Shown here in pieces: positions 46,705-61,035 of a stretch of 64,000 bases of DNA. The stretch's first letter is position 1, and every line of letters starts with the position of its first letter. The position numbers and the translations under genes were made by a program. Under the pieces are notes generated by a model that saw only the letters and a program-made list of their open reading frames with translations, did no database searches and was not told the DNA's origin. The stretch covers positions 23,977,778 through 24,041,777 of the forward strand of contig NC_092289.1 of assembly GCF_036320965.1 (NCBI RefSeq), read 5' to 3'. The stretch comes from Panulirus ornatus. Taxonomy: Eukaryota > Arthropoda > Malacostraca > Decapoda > Palinuridae.

Positions 46705-48149
46705 AAGATCGACACTGTCTATAATATAGACGTGTGAAATGACAGCTCTTGTTAATTCTGCCCACAGATCACCCGGATGTAGTATGATAGTACAGGTTGG
46801 ATAAAAAGCCGAAAATGCGAAGTTATCAGAACAATCTATAGCCAGATCTATACAAACAACAGTGTTGTCCCTCCAAAGCATGAGAAGCAACACAAAAATA
46901 GCAACAGATCATATCAAGATTCAAGATACGTGTTGCTGCTGACTCGAGTGTACAATTTGTATTTAATTCACCCGATGTTTTTTTTTCCCAGTTGTGTCAT
47001 ATCCTGGCGGGAACTGTTCCCAGATTCAGCAGATGCGCCTATGATCTCTAATTCACAAACAGCTTCGAAAGGACCCATTGCTGTTTGTATTCCTGTATAT
47101 TAGTTATGATGAATATTGTATTTTGTTTTATAGACAGAAGAGAGCAGGTCATGGAAGGAGGAGGGGTCAGCGCTCAGTGTAATTCTTGGTTTGTTATAGT
47201 TTATAGTGCACGGGTTGGTCGCCTCTGATTCCCACCCCAGGATCATAAATTCTATGATTCTCATTGTTTATATCTAAAGTGCGCCTCCCCCCTCTCCAGC
47301 CTTCTCACTCCTGGCTCCTCTTTCTTCCTTCTGTTTTCACGCCCTCTCGCCCCTTCCTCCCTCCTCTTTCCTCATTGTCCTGCCGTGTGAGTGTCCGCGC
47401 TCTGTGGGTGCCATAGTAGGTCTGCCACACCGCCTCTACCACCACCGTCACCCAGGTTGGCCACTGCCCTCACAAGTGTGCAATCGCACATCATCACAGC
47501 TGTTGCACCGTCACCGCACACCAACCAGCTCTTCAGCCCACACGACCACTAGTCAACCTCACCAATAGCCTATAGCACCGTCATACCACCTGCCCACACC
47601 ATCCCTAGCCACACCACCACCACCAGCTGACGTCATCATTGCCTCACATGCGTCACCAAATATCATATACACACGACCACCCAACCACAACCACATAACT
47701 CTGCCGTACCACCACTGGCCCAAACAACCCTGATCTGGCCACACCACTACCACTAGGCTAACCCCCCCCCCCTCCCATCCTCCGTTCCCACCCAGCACCC
47801 CACAGGAGGTGTCCAGGTTGGTTGGCCATTTCTGCTTTAGGCCCATCGACGGCCAGGGTCATTAAGGCCGATAACGTCATTTTGTAATCACCAATCAAGT
47901 AAAGCTGAACAGATTCATGTGTTCAAAATTATATCAGACTCCTACACTCTGCTACTTTATACACGTTCCTTCAGAGGTGTCAATTATATAGGAGTCGTGT
48001 AATATATAGGCAAGAAATAATGTTATGTGAATCAAGGGTTACAAACTAACTTCTGTATTAAGTATGCAATTACATATTTGTACTGTACAGGGAAGGACTT
48101 TTATACTCTTGTGGCCCCATCTCTGCTATGATATAACTTTATCAACTTG
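46705..48149. other. Spacer, C-rich in part; no recognised gene
   Basis: About 47280-47780 the plus strand is C-rich with degenerate CACACCACCACC motifs and a run of about 12 C at 47762-47772. Nothing else recognised. Confidence 0.45.
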
Positions 48150-48560
48150 TACAGGCTGGCCTCCGTGAGTGGTTTACTATAACAGTGCTTATTGACATCC
48201 TTTGTATCAAGTTCTTTCGAAGAACAGTTCACTCTCTGTTGTCAGTCTGGTTTAAAAACTTCAAGGGTTTGATCAGCTCACCCCTTACCTTTCCCTCTTA
48301 CTCTCCTTCCTTAATTCTGTTACAATCTACGTTGCCCTCCTCTGGATCTCCTCTTTGTGTTTCTCAAGGTGTAGTGATCACACTGGAGAAGCATATTCTA
48401 GTTTTGGCCTTATCTAAGATATGAAATGCTTGCTGATATACTCCTGTCCGTGGACGTAAATGCAGTTCTAATATATACCAGCAGACAGTTTGTCTCCTTA
48501 ACTCCTCTGAGGTGAGACTCTGGGTAGGTTAGGGACAATGTTCTCACAGAACTAGCATCT
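48150..48560 (-). mobile_element. Decayed LINE, C-terminal end of reverse transcriptase ORF
   Basis: Reading the minus strand across frameshifts gives, in order: a remnant of LGV-(T/S)KDLSPESH (near 48510-48540); ETNCLLVYIRTAF (about 48445-48485); a FISYLR-type segment (48405-48420); LEYASPV (about 48380-48400); EKHKEEIQRRAT (about 48331-48366); IVTELRKESKRE (about 48295-48330); and GELIKPLKFLN (about 48255-48290). This order (short LEYAS-VWSPH, then K-IE-IQRRAT, then LR-LSYEERL) is the conserved tail of CR1/Jockey-like LINE ORF2. Stops and shifts make it inactive, and the RT palm is absent. Confidence 0.6.
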
Positions 48561-48636
48561 TAATTCCTGCTAGTGATATCGAGGCTTTCTTTCACTGTCA
48601 CACATCCTCGTTACATTCATTTACGTGGTGGTAAAT

Positions 48637-48638
<2 letters not shown>

Positions 48639-48718
<80 letters not shown>
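48639..48718. repeat. (GA)n microsatellite
   Basis: About 39 perfect GA units followed by GACAGACAGAGAGAG. Confidence 0.98.
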
Positions 48719-48725
<7 letters not shown>

Positions 48726-48974
48726 GAGAGAGCGAGAGCGTGCGTGCTTGCATGTGCAGGCATTAATGGTTAAGAAATGCATGTATCATATATCTAATTC
48801 AGTATGTAATTTCCTGTACCCTAAAATGCCTTCACTACTCGAGGCACCAATAAAAGATCCAGCCAGGAACAGTTCTGGACGGCCATAAAAAAGGTTAATT
48901 CCCAGAAGTCATTGGTCGTGCTGGCCTCGCTGTTCCCGTATTGACCAGCAGCTTAGGATTATCACTGTGTTCTG

Positions 48975-49072
48975 CCCTCACGCTGCTGCACGCTAACAGC
49001 ACGCTGCTGCACGCTACTGAACGCTGACATCACGCTGCCCTCACACCACTGAATGCTACTGCACGCTGTCAC
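48975..49072. repeat. Degenerate CACGCTGCTG short tandem repeat
   Basis: About seven imperfect copies of (C/G)CACGCT(G/A)CTG over 100 bp. Confidence 0.7.
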
Positions 49073-49165
49073 CACCACACTTGCGTGCACGCTCTGGCCG
49101 GGTACGCTAACGCCCTCAATGTGCACGCACTCGCACACACACAGCATTGAGCGAGTATTCGGATG

Positions 49166-49167
<2 letters not shown>

Positions 49168-49213
<46 letters not shown>
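49168..49213. repeat. (CA)n microsatellite
   Basis: About 23 perfect CA units. Confidence 0.98.
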
Positions 49214-49217
<4 letters not shown>

Positions 49218-49460
49218 CTTGCCCCAGAACACTCACATTGTCAATCCATAACAGTAAAATATAACTCCCGCAGAACACGCACGCGAACCAACATATTACA
49301 ATAATACTGCAAGTTTGGTAGAGCCATTTTAATGAAGCCCGGAACACCATGATCCCCGTCCCTGGAACGAACCGAAGCTTATGTAGCAAACCTGTGATGT
49401 AGGACCTGGCGGGTCCACGTCTGTCTCTCCCACCAACGTCATAGTGGAAGATTTTAATTT

Positions 49461-49467
<7 letters not shown>

Positions 49468-49519
<52 letters not shown>
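49468..49519. repeat. (AT)n microsatellite
   Basis: Perfect AT tract of about 52 bp. Confidence 0.98.
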
Positions 49520-49522
<3 letters not shown>

Positions 49523-49704
49523 GGGGTAGGAATCATATACATAATATAGAAACAATTAATCATTTTTATCATTTACACGTAATAACTGCTTGTGAAAATA
49601 TCTACAACCTGTGACACTACATGATTTACAACTTATTACTGGTAACAATGAAAAAGTCATCGCTGTAAATACCTCAGAACGAATGTATTTTTGTTGTATT
49701 TAAT

Positions 49705-49835
49705 CATATCATGAGATATAAATGATTATATCATGAGATATATATGATTATATCATGAGATATATATGATTATATCATGAGATATATATGATTATATCAG
49801 ATGTATTTGATCATATCAGGAGATATATTTGATCG
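49705..49835. repeat. 22-bp AT-rich minisatellite, ~5 copies
   Basis: Unit ATATCATGAGATATATATGA plus TT; the last copies are diverged. Confidence 0.92.
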
Positions 49836-49859
49836 TGAGATGTAAACGATGATACATAA

Positions 49860-50070
49860 ATATCCAACCCTTGACAGTGACCATACAACCCTTACATATG
49901 AAGGGACGACCCTTGGGTGTGTAGGAGGAACTCTGACCTTTAAGGGTCAGGTCAGGTATTACCGTCATCATGCCCGAAGGTCGTACCTGTGCGCTCAAGC
50001 GTCGTACAGTCGTGTTCAAGGGTCGTGCAGTCGTGCTCAAGGGTCGCACAGTCGTGCTCAAGAGAAATTA
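49860..50070. mobile_element. Fold-back repeat family, copy 10 (near full length)
   Basis: Left arm: CCAACCCTTGACAGTGACCA, then ACAACCCTTACATATG and ACGACCCTTGGGTGTG. Core: CTCTGACCTTTAAGGGTCAG, then GTCAGG and CGTCATCATGCCC. Right arm of four subrepeats: GAAGGTCGTACCTGTGCGCT, CAAGCGTCGTACAGTCGTGT, TCAAGGGTCGTGCAGTCGTG and CTCAAGGGTCGCACAGTCGT. It ends AAATTAAG. Right-arm subrepeat spacing is 19-21 bases. Confidence 0.88.
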
Positions 50071-50586
50071 AGATTTCACAAGCGAACTAGATTGTATGAT
50101 ATTATACGAAAAGCATATCATCATGGGTGCAGTAGCGTGAGATATCGTTCTGGAGGAAGAGATATCGCAACTGTCTGGCCAGGAGAGGAACAGTGTTTAA
50201 CTTGTTGGTGATGGTGTTAGGTATCGCAACTCAAGAGTCGAAGAAAAGTGTTAAATATAGCGAGGAATGTATCGTGTTCGACAGGCTATCGTAACTAGAG
50301 GTTGAAGTTTGTGGAAGGTACTACAAGTTGATCGTATTTGTCTCCATGTCCTGATGAGAGTATATAGTTGTCTAACAAGGGATATTGTGTATAATTAGTA
50401 TTGTAGTTGGTTTGCCGAGGGGTATCGCATATAGTATAGTGTCACAGTAAGGCAGATATCGTACCGAAGGAAACACAGGATAATATCGAAATTTTCCGTT
50501 ATGTAAATGAGATGTTTCGCAGCTTGTCTCTCATGACGAGTATCTTGATTGGCATGACGTCATGTATGGCAGGCTCTGCGGAAACG
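50071..50586. other. Unassigned spacer
   Basis: Contains scattered GGTATCGCA/ATATCG words, possibly old relatives of the neighbouring 34-bp unit. No gene. Confidence 0.4.
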
Positions 50587-50735
50587 GGTATCGCAAGCCT
50601 GGCACGCCTCGTGGACGGGAGGTATCGCACGCCTGGCACGCCTCGTGGACGGGAGGTATCGCACGCCTGGCACGCCTCGTGGACGGGAGGTATCGCAAGC
50701 CTGGCAAGGTCTGCGGACGGAGGGTATCGCTGTTG
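50587..50735. repeat. 34-bp GC-rich minisatellite, ~4.3 copies
   Basis: GGTATCGCACGCCTGGCACG starts at 50587 and 50621 and repeats at 34-bp spacing. The three central copies are almost identical and the outer ones are diverged. Overlapping frames on both strands are by-products. Confidence 0.96.
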
Positions 50736-50914
50736 TTAGGGAGCGCAGCCAGGGTCATGTATCGTGCCGGGTGGGTGTATCAGGTGTCGACACTTCCCGG
50801 AATAACACGTACAGAATCAATCTAGTGTCGCCGTCCGTCTGTCGTCTGGTCTGCATTACTGATCATGAGCCCCCGCCTCGCGTGCTGCAGGGGCAAGCCC
50901 GGACGGACCTCTGG

Positions 50915-51110
50915 TCGAAGACGCATGGTAGATCGCTCCTGGTCCAGGACACCTGGTCAAGGACGCGTGGTCTAGGGCACCTAGATGAGGACACTTGTTC
51001 TAAGACCCCTGGTCGAGGACCTCCTCATCGGGTGCCTTTGATCAAATATCCCTGGTGTAGGATACATCTTCGAGGTCACAGGAAGAGGACATTTGGTCGA
51101 TGATATCGTC
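50915..51110. repeat. Degenerate tandem repeat (CCTGGTCGAGGACAC)
   Basis: About eight to ten poor copies of (C/T)CTGGTC(G/C)A(G/A)GAC(G/A)C with variable 17-22 base spacing. Confidence 0.65.
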
Positions 51111-52010
51111 CCTAGGACACCGGCTGGGTCACACCTTTTCCAGGACACCTGTTGATATGACCATGAAAGTTAGCTGTACGCTCGTTAGTTATCCCCATGA
51201 TAACAGCAACATAGTAATAGGACGGCCCTTATATTCACGTACATATCGCTCAGTGGCACATTCATAGACGCTGTGCGGCAAAAAAACACTGGAGACGATT
51301 GGATATTGATAGTACTGTGTGCGTCAACCATTGCTTGAGGCTGTGGGATATTCTTAAGACGCTGCCAGACATTCAGGGGACACACCACGATATTGACATG
51401 ACTCAAGAAGAATACGTTCCGGGAAGCTTTACACCATTCACAAAACCCTTCTGCAGGATGTACAGATGACGCTCTAGGATATTGACGTAACGTTCTAGGA
51501 TATAGGAAACCGATTTGAAAAGATACTCAGTGGTCTGCATCGTCCACAAGACCTGTCAACATTCATTGATTTCCGAATCTCTGGGATCCTGTCTTAAATC
51601 GGACCAAAGTTATACTCCAGTGACTCTAAAGTGAGGGCCTGAGGACGCGAACCCTGCCACTAGATGGTTCATAAGTGCTTCCGTAATTGAGCTGTCAAGT
51701 CGCTTCATTGGTTGGTTGAGTTGCTCTTTAATTGATTTGTCGAGAGGATCTGTGAGTGGTTTTGTGGCAGAGCATTCGTGTGGTCTTATCTGGTTTGCCC
51801 AGTTGACCTATTAGAATTCGTTTGCCGAATGGTTCTGTAATTATTAGGTCAACTGTTTATGGAACTGCTTTGTTAAGTGATTTTGTAATTAGTTAATCTC
51901 ATAATTATATAATTGGTTAGGTTGGAGGCTGTATGATAATTTCAGTGTGTACCTCCCATAAAGGAAAATTTTTAAAAGGGCTTTGTAACAGGCGTTGGTG
52001 CCTCGGGCAG
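51111..52010. other. Unassigned spacer
   Basis: No gene, mobile element or array recognised. Confidence 0.45.
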
Positions 52011-52142
52011 CCTAGCTAGGTACAGTATTGCTGCTACCTTTGTCCAGCAATATAGCTAGGTTCAGTATTGCTCCCTTTGTCCTGCAATATAACCAAGTAC
52101 AGTAGTGCTTCTTCTGTCTGGCAATATGGCTAGGTACAGTAT
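52011..52142. repeat. ~45-bp minisatellite, 3 copies
   Basis: Unit CTAGGTACAGTATTGCT, then a variable middle, then TTTGTCCAGCAATAT; copies are moderately diverged. Confidence 0.88.
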
Positions 52143-52720
52143 GTGCGTAATACAATATTTGAATATAACATTTATAGATATACGTGTACGACAGTGCACT
52201 GGTTATCAATATATCTTATATTTTATTGTAGAAACGTATTATATAGAAACTATCGCAAGCTAGGTCGCAAAGGAACGTGACTAGCCTTTCATACGGGTTG
52301 TTATGGAAAGAATGGATCCGCTTAAAGTCGTTCGCTTACACCCGCCCATCCCAGAAACACCAGCCCGTCGTTAACTGAGAACCTCCTGCGTGGAATCCAC
52401 AGTTTCAGCGACGTGTCAACGCCAGGCAAAGCACAACAACGTGATACTCACAGCATCAAACAGCCAAGTAAACCAAGCCCTCCCCAGGACGGCTAAGTGC
52501 ACAGTAATCTGTGAGGATCGTGTTAGTTCTCTGTGCTGCAAATTGTCTTCCTCTCGGTCCCGTGTCCCAATAGCCCAGCAAGAGTTTGAATATTCCGAAA
52601 TTTGTCAAATATTTTAGCATACGATAGATATCATATATCTCAGTCATCTGGATTTATATTTTCTTTAACTTTTGAATGTTAAAGTTGTAGACTTTTTTCT
52701 AGATCATTAATTGTCTTTAG
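52143..52720. other. Unassigned spacer
   Basis: No gene or array recognised. Confidence 0.45.
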
Positions 52721-52737
52721 TCTATAGTGTGTGTGTG

Positions 52738-52788
<51 letters not shown>
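52721..52788. repeat. (GT)n microsatellite
   Basis: About 33 GT units with one single-base interruption near 52739. Confidence 0.98.
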
Positions 52789-52790
<2 letters not shown>

Positions 52791-52890
52791 CATTATTATG
52801 GATTGGACTGCGCTACTTTTAAATCCTGTGTGATTTCTTAATCAAATTTGATACAAACTCGAGTTTGGGTTATACTGTGAATTATTGTTT

Positions 52891-52894
<4 letters not shown>

Positions 52895-52979
<85 letters not shown>
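52895..52979. repeat. (AT)n microsatellite
   Basis: Perfect AT tract of about 85 bp. Confidence 0.98.
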
Positions 52980-52981
<2 letters not shown>

Positions 52982-54085
52982 TGTTGTCAGAGTGCAGGTG
53001 CAGGAGGTTAGACCGTAAGTGAAGGTTACCGGTGACGGTGTATCGTTGATGGACAACATGGAGGACAACCTGGTCGAGGGTCACCTCACTCGAGAAGAAT
53101 CAGTCACTTCCTTACTTCTAGCTGGAGCGCAACATCTGACCTGCAGGAACCCCATACAAAAAGGCTCCTGGGATTGTGTCATTGATAATTGATTATATGG
53201 AAATGTTGTGAAACTGTGCACGACTTCTTCTCACTTAGTGAGAAATGTAGGAGTGTGTGGGCGGGTGTTGCCCTCATCTTGCTCACCGTAACAGATGCCA
53301 ACTTTGGTTTAGTGTTACATGAAGGAGATCAGATGTTGTATCTTTGTTGTGTTGGGTATTTCCTGGGATTCATCACTCACAAGGTGGGGGTATTCTCCTA
53401 CTCATCCCCCTCCGTCTTTAAAGTTGTGTGGTTAATGAGCTATACCTTCATCTCTGGCTCGATAAACACGGTCAAACCAAGTATATTTTTTTTTCTACGG
53501 ACCAAAAAATATCAGTTGAATAAAATACAGACTCCTTAAGAAGCCATTCTGTTCGTAAGAGGCGAAAAGATTTCCTCGTTGGCTCTGGCGATGAGCAATC
53601 TAATTCTGGATTCCTCACGAGTTTTCTGCGCTCCGTCTGGTTCCTGCGATTAAATTACTGAAGTCTGACTAAGAAAATCAGGAACAGAAATCGGATCTGT
53701 GTAAGGTAGTCAAGAACGCACGGGTCTGGTAGACTGTGGGTCTCGCCTCTTCTCAAGTCGCGACGGCTTTGTATAGGTACACCCCAACTTCTGATACTGA
53801 ACATTGCTCGGTAGAGGAACATGTGCTAGTTTATATATTCCATATATTCTACGTAGATACTTGGATTATCCAAATATCTGCACTAAATATCCTCATTATT
53901 TTTCGTCGTGGTGTGTAAACGTTATAGATGTAAGATCATTTCAGCATTTTCTTTATTTTCATAAACGTCAACAAGATTCCAAAACCCATAGTAATGTTTC
54001 ACAATAAGACCACTGGCTCCTCAGGGTCCGAAGATCCCTCCAGCACCCCATCAGAAGCGGACCACTGGTTCACCCCCCCCCCCCT

Positions 54086-54086
<1 letters not shown>
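52980..54086. other. Spacer with one unassigned 116-codon frame
   Basis: The plus-strand frame 53189-53539 is free of low complexity and has two or three hydrophobic stretches (near AGVALILLTVTDANFGLVL and LYLCCVGYFLGFITHK). I do not recognise it and see no conserved motif, so it is more likely chance than a gene. Confidence 0.3.
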
Positions 54087-54152
<66 letters not shown>

Positions 54153-54174
54153 CACACCACCACCACCACCACCA
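54087..54174. repeat. Compound (CA)n-(ACC)n
   Basis: (CA)n to 54156 with one A interruption, then six ACC units, preceded by a run of about 12 C. Confidence 0.97.
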
Positions 54175-55379
54175 ATACACTGCCCCACACTTACCTTGAT
54201 GAAGACGCCTCCATCTTGGTAGTTTGATGAAGTTGTCCTCGCACTGTCACCCCTTCCTCTCTCTCTCTCTCTCTCTGTCTGTCTCTTTTTCCAAATCGGT
54301 TGGATACACGAAATCACGTTAGGAAAAAAGAAAATTGAAATAGATCGTGGACTCCACAGCCCGCACACCCGGCTTTTGGCCAGTCACTGTTAGCGTCGCA
54401 GATATTGTGGTAACCCCAGACCCTCCTGGGAAAAGGAAGGAATAACAGATATGTTAGATGTGAATGAATCTTTCATGAGAGCCCGAAGGCACTACGTACA
54501 TGTCTGCAGAATACGTCATGCGTGTAAGCACTGATGGAAAGGTGATGAATGTAGTAACTCAGGGAACGATAGCACACAAGAACACACTCGTCCAATCTGT
54601 TAGTAACATTATGGACTTTATATTCAAAACCCATCGGAGAATTTCACAATGGTGTTCCTGTTGTTTCTGGAAATAAAAGTAGACGCCGTCATTGATTCAA
54701 CCAGCGTAATATACACTGGAAGGCGTTCGTGCCCTTGAAGGCCACACGACGTCTGCCTTTGTGCAGGCAAGGAACATCATTGTCCACCCACTTTGCTGTT
54801 CGTCCAGCGGTCATGGCTAGGGGCACCGTGAGAGGCCTTGCAGCAAACAACAGGAATATAAATGAAAGATAAAACGTTGTAAGAAGAAAGCAAAAAAAAA
54901 CAAAAAAAAATGAATACTTACGAGACAGATGTGGAGATTACCAGTTACCAGGGACGAGACCAGAGGAATACCATAGCCACATGAAGTAGGAATGTGACTG
55001 GATATGAGATGAAAAGGAAAGAAAATGTGGTGATGGGAGAGTCACAGGAGGAGAGGTTATGTGCGTTATCATTCCAACGCAGCCCAAGGTGACCCCTCCC
55101 TGCTGGTCCCTGTCATACCACTCTCACCACGCTGGCCTCATGTAAGCCACCTACGGCTGTCGGACCGTCGTAAGCCATCTCCCGCCTCCTGCTGGTCACT
55201 GGGCACAGCTTCACTCCCAGGCGATCACCTGGCCCTCCCTGGCGTCATCCCTGATGTACCAAGCTGAACAGAATATTGGAAACGTGTGCTCGGGGACATT
55301 ACCGGGATTGGTTAGTTGCTGGGCTTACGTGTATCCAGACGGTTGGTAGGGATGCTAATATCTTAATGGTGTGGCATGT

Positions 55380-55380
<1 letters not shown>
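54175..55380. other. Unassigned spacer
   Basis: A short (CT)n lies at 54257-54276 and an A-rich pair of runs near 54893-54910. No gene recognised. Confidence 0.45.

Positions 55381-55422
<42 letters not shown>
55381..55422. repeat. (CA)n microsatellite
   Basis: About 21 perfect AC units. Confidence 0.98.
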
Positions 55423-57648
<2,226 letters not shown>

Positions 57649-57725
57649 GTTGACTTACTGTATCCTGGGGATGACTTACTGTACCCTGGGGATGACTTAC
57701 TGTATCCTTGGGATGACTTACTCAT
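57649..57725. repeat. 21-bp minisatellite, ~3.6 copies
   Basis: Unit GATGACTTACTGTATCCTGG plus G. The seven-codon period reads DLLYPGD on the plus strand inside a 154-codon frame (57553-58017) that otherwise has no recognisable domain. Confidence 0.94.
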
Positions 57726-57917
57726 TCGGGACTCCTCACGGCTACCCAGTTGGTTGACTGTGATTGGGACAGCGGCAGCATCGGCGACGCCCTCACAAGG
57801 AGAGTTTCCCAAGATGTTGCCCACGCCGGTGTTCGTGGAGGTTATCAGCGCCGCTACTCTGGCTGGCAGGCCCGCAGTATGTCTCCTTCCGGTATATAAC
57901 CCTGATGTATCACGTTC

Positions 57918-57919
<2 letters not shown>

Positions 57920-57954
<35 letters not shown>
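57920..57954. repeat. (CA)n microsatellite
   Basis: About 17 perfect AC units. Confidence 0.97.
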
Positions 57955-57957
<3 letters not shown>

Positions 57958-59557
57958 GATGTACCAGCTGCTGTATCTACTATATTCATAGCCCTGCAGC
58001 TCGGGCTGGTCTTGTAAGCACCCCTGGTGCTTCTCCATGTTAACATATCTTCACAGGATCTTCCCTCGTCCATCCCACTCCCCATCCTCCTCCTCGCCGC
58101 CCTCCTCCTCCTCCTCCTCCTCCTCTTACTCTGGCTGCCACAGCTCGTCCTCCTGCTCCTCCGCCCCCGCTGGTTGTTTCCCTTCTTGTCTTCTTCCTCT
58201 CCTCCTCTCATTTTCTTCCTGTCATGTTTCAGGTAAAGCTCACCCTCCCCCCACCCTGCTTGGATAACTCAGCTCACCTCATGATCACTGAGCTCCCTCA
58301 TCTCCCTGGTGACCCCGCTCCCTTCCTGATCACAGAGCTTCCCCTTCTCCCTGGGTAACACCGTGGTTCTCTCCCTGATCACTGAGCTCGTTTCATCAGC
58401 GTAAACATCCGTCTCTGGGGATCAGCGTGGCGACGCCGTTCGTTCTTGTAAGTATAAAAAGTGCGCGATGCGTCCCTGGGGCCCCCGTGAAGGGACTCCC
58501 ACCCCAGGAAAAAATGTACCGTCGAATTTTTTTTTTTTTTTTTTTTTTTTTTGTAATTTCCCTCACAAAGCGCATTCTTAACTTGGTTATTCATAATATG
58601 ATCAGTTCAATTCTCTCGTGTTGTATGTTTGAATGATAGGGAGTTAAGGTTTGTTATTTTTTCCTTTCATGGTTGGAATGGCTCCTATGAATCGGTTCTC
58701 GTGTTTATGTCGTGTGGGGCGCTGCTGCGTGCGTCTGAGAGGTGGCAGCCACCAGGGTGCCAGGGGTTCGCCTCTTCCTCCAGATTTCCTAACAATTAGG
58801 GAAACGAGGCGCCGGCCTGGTGTACCTGCCGGACACCTGACACGGCGGCACAGGCTCACATGACACCAGTGTTATCACTCCCGTTATGAATCATTCCTCA
58901 CGTCAGTCTCTCAGTGGTCTAGCATAAACTTTGCTCTCCGTGAATGTTCTTTGCCGATTTGCTGTGATTTTGGCGGGAATATCGTGAGAGTAGCTGAGGG
59001 TATACGTAAGGCAGAATCATGGCCAGCGTTCACGATCTCTGAAAACTTGAGGCTGACGTTGAGCCCCTGAGAGTTCAGACTTGGTGGATGGATCAGAAAC
59101 TTGGTTACGATGTGATTATATGTGTATCAGGGAACCATATCTGCGTCTCCGTTCACTTACCTTACAGGTGATGACGCTTCCTGTTTTCATGTAAGAATGA
59201 TATGAGATTGGATACATACATCTCACAGGTGCACGACTCATACAAGCTGATGTAAATCTTACTGTGTGCGTCTGGTGAAGATTATATTGTTCAGTGGAGG
59301 TCTCCTTCATCGAAGTAAAGACTGATACAGAATAATGAACACTCCAAACATGGAGGAGAGTAAAAGACCCGGAGATAACTATACCAGTTGACTTTACCCT
59401 GAGGATGTACCGTCAAGTACCTGACGACGCCATAAGTTACACGGTCGGTTGGGCTCTGGAAACACTGACGAGGGGGAAAGAAAACAGATGATGATGATGG
59501 TTTCCACAGTACATGTACTCCACTGATTACAATGTTGTTGTCTACCAACGTTATCTT
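57955..59557. other. Spacer with CTC-rich tract and poly(T)
   Basis: CTC-rich stretch at 58083-58125. A poly(T) run of about 26 lies at 58528-58552, with no upstream gene-like sequence that would make it a processed-pseudogene tail. No gene recognised. Confidence 0.45.
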
Positions 59558-59642
59558 TGACCTCTTGAGTACGACGTTACGTCACGGCACCCAAGGGTCG
59601 TGCCCTCCCGCTTAGATTCCGTCCAGCTGTCTTCAAGGAGTA
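59558..59642. mobile_element. Fold-back repeat family, copy 11 (short, diverged)
   Basis: CTTTGACCTCTTGAGTACGA, CGGCACCCAAGGGTCGTGCC and a weak final CTTCAAGGAG. Only parts of the core and right arm remain. Confidence 0.5.
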
Positions 59643-60394
59643 ATATGTGGCCGATAATCCTGTCAGGAAATCCTTGAGGTGGCGGTGACCATCTGCAAGA
59701 TAGACGGGACAGATTGTATACACAAGGCTGACTCCAAGAAAATTTGGTTTCCCGATCTGTTCTCGCGAATTATTCCATATTAGAATGATGGACACGGGAA
59801 ACTCTGCTAACTAACATTCATGAAGAGTAATGTTGCCGTTAGTACAGTGAGAGGAAGTAGAGTACTTATCCTCGGCCCGAGACGGGTCAGCTCCCAGCCT
59901 TCAAATACTGGGAACAAACCAGTGGAAACTGATTACCCCACAAAAGTGTGCTTCATCAGGTGGGCTGGGGTGTAGGCCTGCAGAGAGCGGCCACACATAA
60001 CCTGATTGATCAGTCTAGTACCGTAACTTGGTCCCAGACTGAAGTGTGGAGTTAAGGAATTTGGCTCCAAAATCAATGGCGTATCTATGTGTGTGTATAT
60101 GTACTGATATACTTTCATGTGTGTATGTTTGTATACCTGTATGTGATCACCTCATGTATGTTCGTTTGTGAATATCAGAGTTTCTAAAAGCACATGCATC
60201 CCTAGACATATGTAATTGTGCATATATACCATTGTGTAAACTTACGAGTATATCTGTGTATGTGTGTATACCCCCGTGTATGTACATATCCCTGTACAGC
60301 CTACCCGTGTGTGGCTGACTGTGATGGCAGCTGGAGACAGCTGATGGAAGGCGGGGAGCCGTTGCAAACTTACCAAATACTGGAAGTTCGCGCT
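59643..60394. other. Unassigned spacer
   Basis: No gene recognised. GTATGT/GTGTAT-rich sequence at 60080-60290 is loosely repetitive. Confidence 0.45.
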
Positions 60395-61035
60395 GGCTGG
60401 AAGCCATTATCTGCTGGAAGGTCTAGAAACACTCTTGTCCTCCCTGGCTGGAAGCCATTATCTTCTGGAACGTCTGGAAACACCCTTTTCCTCCCGACTG
60501 GAGGCCATTTTCTCTTTCAAGATCCGGAAACACCCTTGTCCTGCCCGGCTGGAAATCATTATATCATGGAAGGTTTGAATCACCCTTATCTCTCTCCATC
60601 CCTTGGAGGTCGTTATATCCTAGAAGGTCTGGAAACACCCTTGTCCTTCCCCGCCAGAGGCCATTATCTCATGGAAGGCCAGGAAACACACTCCTGTCCT
60701 CCCCAGCTTGAGGGTATTTTCTCCTGGAAGATCTAGAAACACTCTTGACCTCTTCGGCTTGAAGTTATTACCTTGATAGTCTGGAAACATTCTTCCCCCC
60801 ATGGTTGAAACAGTTATCTCTTGGAAGGTCTGGAAACATTCTTGTCCTCCCCATCTTGAGGCATCGTCTCCTGGAAGGTCTGCTAAACATTCTTGTCCTC
60901 CTCGTCCTGAGGCCGTTGTCTCATGGAAGGTCTAGAAACATTCTTGTCCACCCCAAATTGAGGCCATTGTCTTTTGGAACATCTGGAAAACACCCTTGTC
61001 CTCCCGCCTTGGGGGTCATTACCCCCTGGAATGTC
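60395..61035. repeat. 51-bp minisatellite, ~12 copies
   Basis: Unit contains TGGCTGGAAGCCATTATCTG, then CTGGAAGGTCTAGAAACA and CTCTTGTCCTCCC. Divergence is moderate (roughly 10-25% by eye), with small indels. The 17-codon period keeps a plus-strand frame open for 172 codons (60218-60736) and again at 60805-61104, but an in-array frameshift separates them. Confidence 0.93.

Noticed and set aside
58528..58552. Poly(T) run as the tail of a minus-strand processed pseudogene
   Set aside because: The sequence on the relevant side shows no coding similarity or SINE/LINE motif.
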